From: Patescibacteria group bacterium
Lineage (GTDB): Bacteria; Patescibacteriota; Patescibacteriia; 2-12-FULL-60-25
NCBI GenBank assembly: GCA_022703155.1
Contig: JAKLEH010000007.1
Location: 1 to 37,274 of the forward strand
DNA length: 37,274 nt
Direction: 5' to 3'
Numbering within the stretch: the first letter of the stretch is position 1; each line of letters begins with the position of its first letter. This document shows positions 36,319 through 37,274 of this stretch, piece after piece. Below the pieces are notes generated by a model. The model was not told where the DNA came from. It did no database searches and saw nothing but the letters and a program-made list of their open reading frames with translations. A program made the position numbers and the translations under genes.

Positions 36319-37274
36319 TCATTGAGTCGATGTGGCTAAGCCGAAATCAAAATCATCCAAAACGAAGATCGAGGCGTCGAGCGGCAGGTCGGTTTTTTTG
36401 GAAGACGCGTCGGTGCCCGACAGCACGTACAGGCCGTCTGGCCGGCGCACCAAAATGCCAAGCTGCCCCAGATCCAAAACCGGAATGCCGTTTCCGGCCG
36501 CCGAAGTCAACGAATCCTTAACGGCTTTAAGCGAACCGTCTTCGAGCGAATAAACCGCGCGCCCTCCGGAAACGACGAAGGCCTGAATCACGCCGGACGT
36601 CTCATTGGCCAATTTTTCCGCTTTGCCGCCCAAACCGACCTTCCAAATCGCGGATGGCGGTTGCTGGGGCGCTTCGATGCCTTCGCCGGTCTCGGCCGTG
36701 GAATAATACACCGCGCCGTCGGACGCGCGGAACAGCCAAGCCTGTTCGGGCACGGTCGCGAACTGCGATACCGAACCGTCCATGTCCAACAAAAAAATCC
36801 AACGCGTATCCGTGGCCGCGCCCACAAAAGCCAATTCCTGCGGACCGGTCCAGCCCACGAGCTGCACGCCGGCGATGCGACGTCCGTTGCGCAAACGTAA
36901 AGCGTAAGCCGTCTGTTCGTTGCCCAATTGCACCAAAACCGTGGCTCCGCCATCGCGCTTGTCCGAACCCAACCACGCAGTGCGCCGCCCGTCGGACGAC
37001 CTGACCGCCGTGGAGCTGGCGCGTTTAAAACCAGAATCCAGCCACGCGTCTTGGCCGCTGCGCCCGTCCGCGCCCTTGAGTTGCGACAATGGTTTGCCAA
37101 GCGACGAAACGTCATCCGGCCAAACGGCTTTGCGCGATCGTGCGCCGTCCAAAGACACGAACCTGGCACCGTCCGCATCCACCGCTAAAAACCCCGGCCC
37201 TTTGTTTGCTTGCACGGCGCCGCGGCTCGATTCGCCTCCGACTTCCTGCTTATCGACCTCCGACTTCCGACTCC
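36319..37274 (-). CDS. Repeat-containing, probable beta-propeller protein (5' end outside window)
   Basis: At least 318 codons are open to the window edge; there is no stop between the GTG at 37215 and the end, so the true start is probably outside. The visible sequence consists of repeated beta-type blades with Asp/Gly-rich turns (FLAVDADGARFVSLDG, FLLDMDGSVSQFATV, GLYVLSGTDASSK), like TolB/WD40-type propellers, but I cannot name a family. The first residues in the window are encoded by GTCGGAAGTCGGAGGTCG repeat words. An upstream signal peptide or membrane anchor is likely given the membrane-anchored partner downstream, but it is not visible. Confidence 0.65.
   Translation of the reverse strand, partial: SRKSEVDKQEVGGESSRGAVQANKGPGFLAVDADGARFVSLDGARSRKAVWPDDVSSLGKPLSQLKGADGRSGQDAWLDSGFKRASSTAVRSSDGRRTAWLGSDKRDGGATVLVQLGNEQTAYALRLRNGRRIAGVQLVGWTGPQELAFVGAATDTRWIFLLDMDGSVSQFATVPEQAWLFRASDGAVYYSTAETGEGIEAPQQPPSAIWKVGLGGKAEKLANETSGVIQAFVVSGGRAVYSLEDGSLKAVKDSLTSAAGNGIPVLDLGQLGILVRRPDGLYVLSGTDASSKKTDLPLDASIFVLDDFDFGLATSTQ

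Overview
The window looks like part of a chromosome from a Candidate Phyla Radiation (Patescibacteria) bacterium. The main reasons are the VirB6-like / PrgI / TraC-like / VirB4 gene order typical of that group, reduced forms of housekeeping enzymes (an aspartyl-tRNA synthetase with no room for the GAD insertion, a RelA/SpoT homologue with no ACT domain), and many small exported proteins of unknown role. TGA is used as a normal stop (parA, parB, scpB, pth), so the code-25 lineages (Gracilibacteria, Absconditabacteria) are excluded. I cannot place it at class level. No rRNA, transposase, CRISPR array or recognisable replication origin is present.

Layout. 1-7207 (minus strand): a type IV secretion/conjugation-like membrane operon, read VirB6-like protein, unknown 612-residue protein, PrgI, TraC-like N-terminal protein, VirB4 ATPase (cut by the window edge). 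7432-15028 (plus strand): LytR-CpsA-Psr protein, der, pth, dprA, topA, covering envelope, ribosome and DNA-processing functions. 15182-18745: a divergent pair of unrecognised genes, an 887-residue low-complexity membrane-associated protein and a 219-residue basic protein behind a long structured leader. 19030-24078: truD, a RelA/SpoT homologue and parAB. 24224-27700: an accessory-looking stretch with an initiator tRNA, a second CAT-anticodon tRNA, an orphan gene, a broken and an intact GIY-YIG gene, a secreted trypsin-like protease and an HD phosphohydrolase. 27810-37274 (all minus): glycosyltransferase, D,D-carboxypeptidase, scpB, scpA, metallophosphoesterase, HIT protein, nucleotidyltransferase-like protein, pyrD, aspS, a small Cys-rich membrane protein and a repeat-rich probable beta-propeller protein.

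The strongest unexplained signal is between the genes. Nearly every gap longer than about 60 bases is filled with short-word repeats (words of about 7-14 nt, each slightly varied) laid out as a left arm, a spacer and a complementary right arm, so that a transcript would form a long hairpin. Each gap uses its own vocabulary, and most vocabularies recur in other gaps. The same words are also translated inside at least five proteins (Der N-terminus, Pth C-terminus, three loops of the glycosyltransferase, the linker of the unknown T4SS-cluster protein, the propeller protein), and one vocabulary supplies the Shine-Dalgarno sequences of prgI and pyrD.

A second theme is initiation. At least eight genes have a good -10 element, often with an upstream TG, ending only 6-13 nt before the ATG, which predicts leaderless or near-leaderless mRNAs. 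The initiator tRNA carries C at position 33 instead of the near-universal U.
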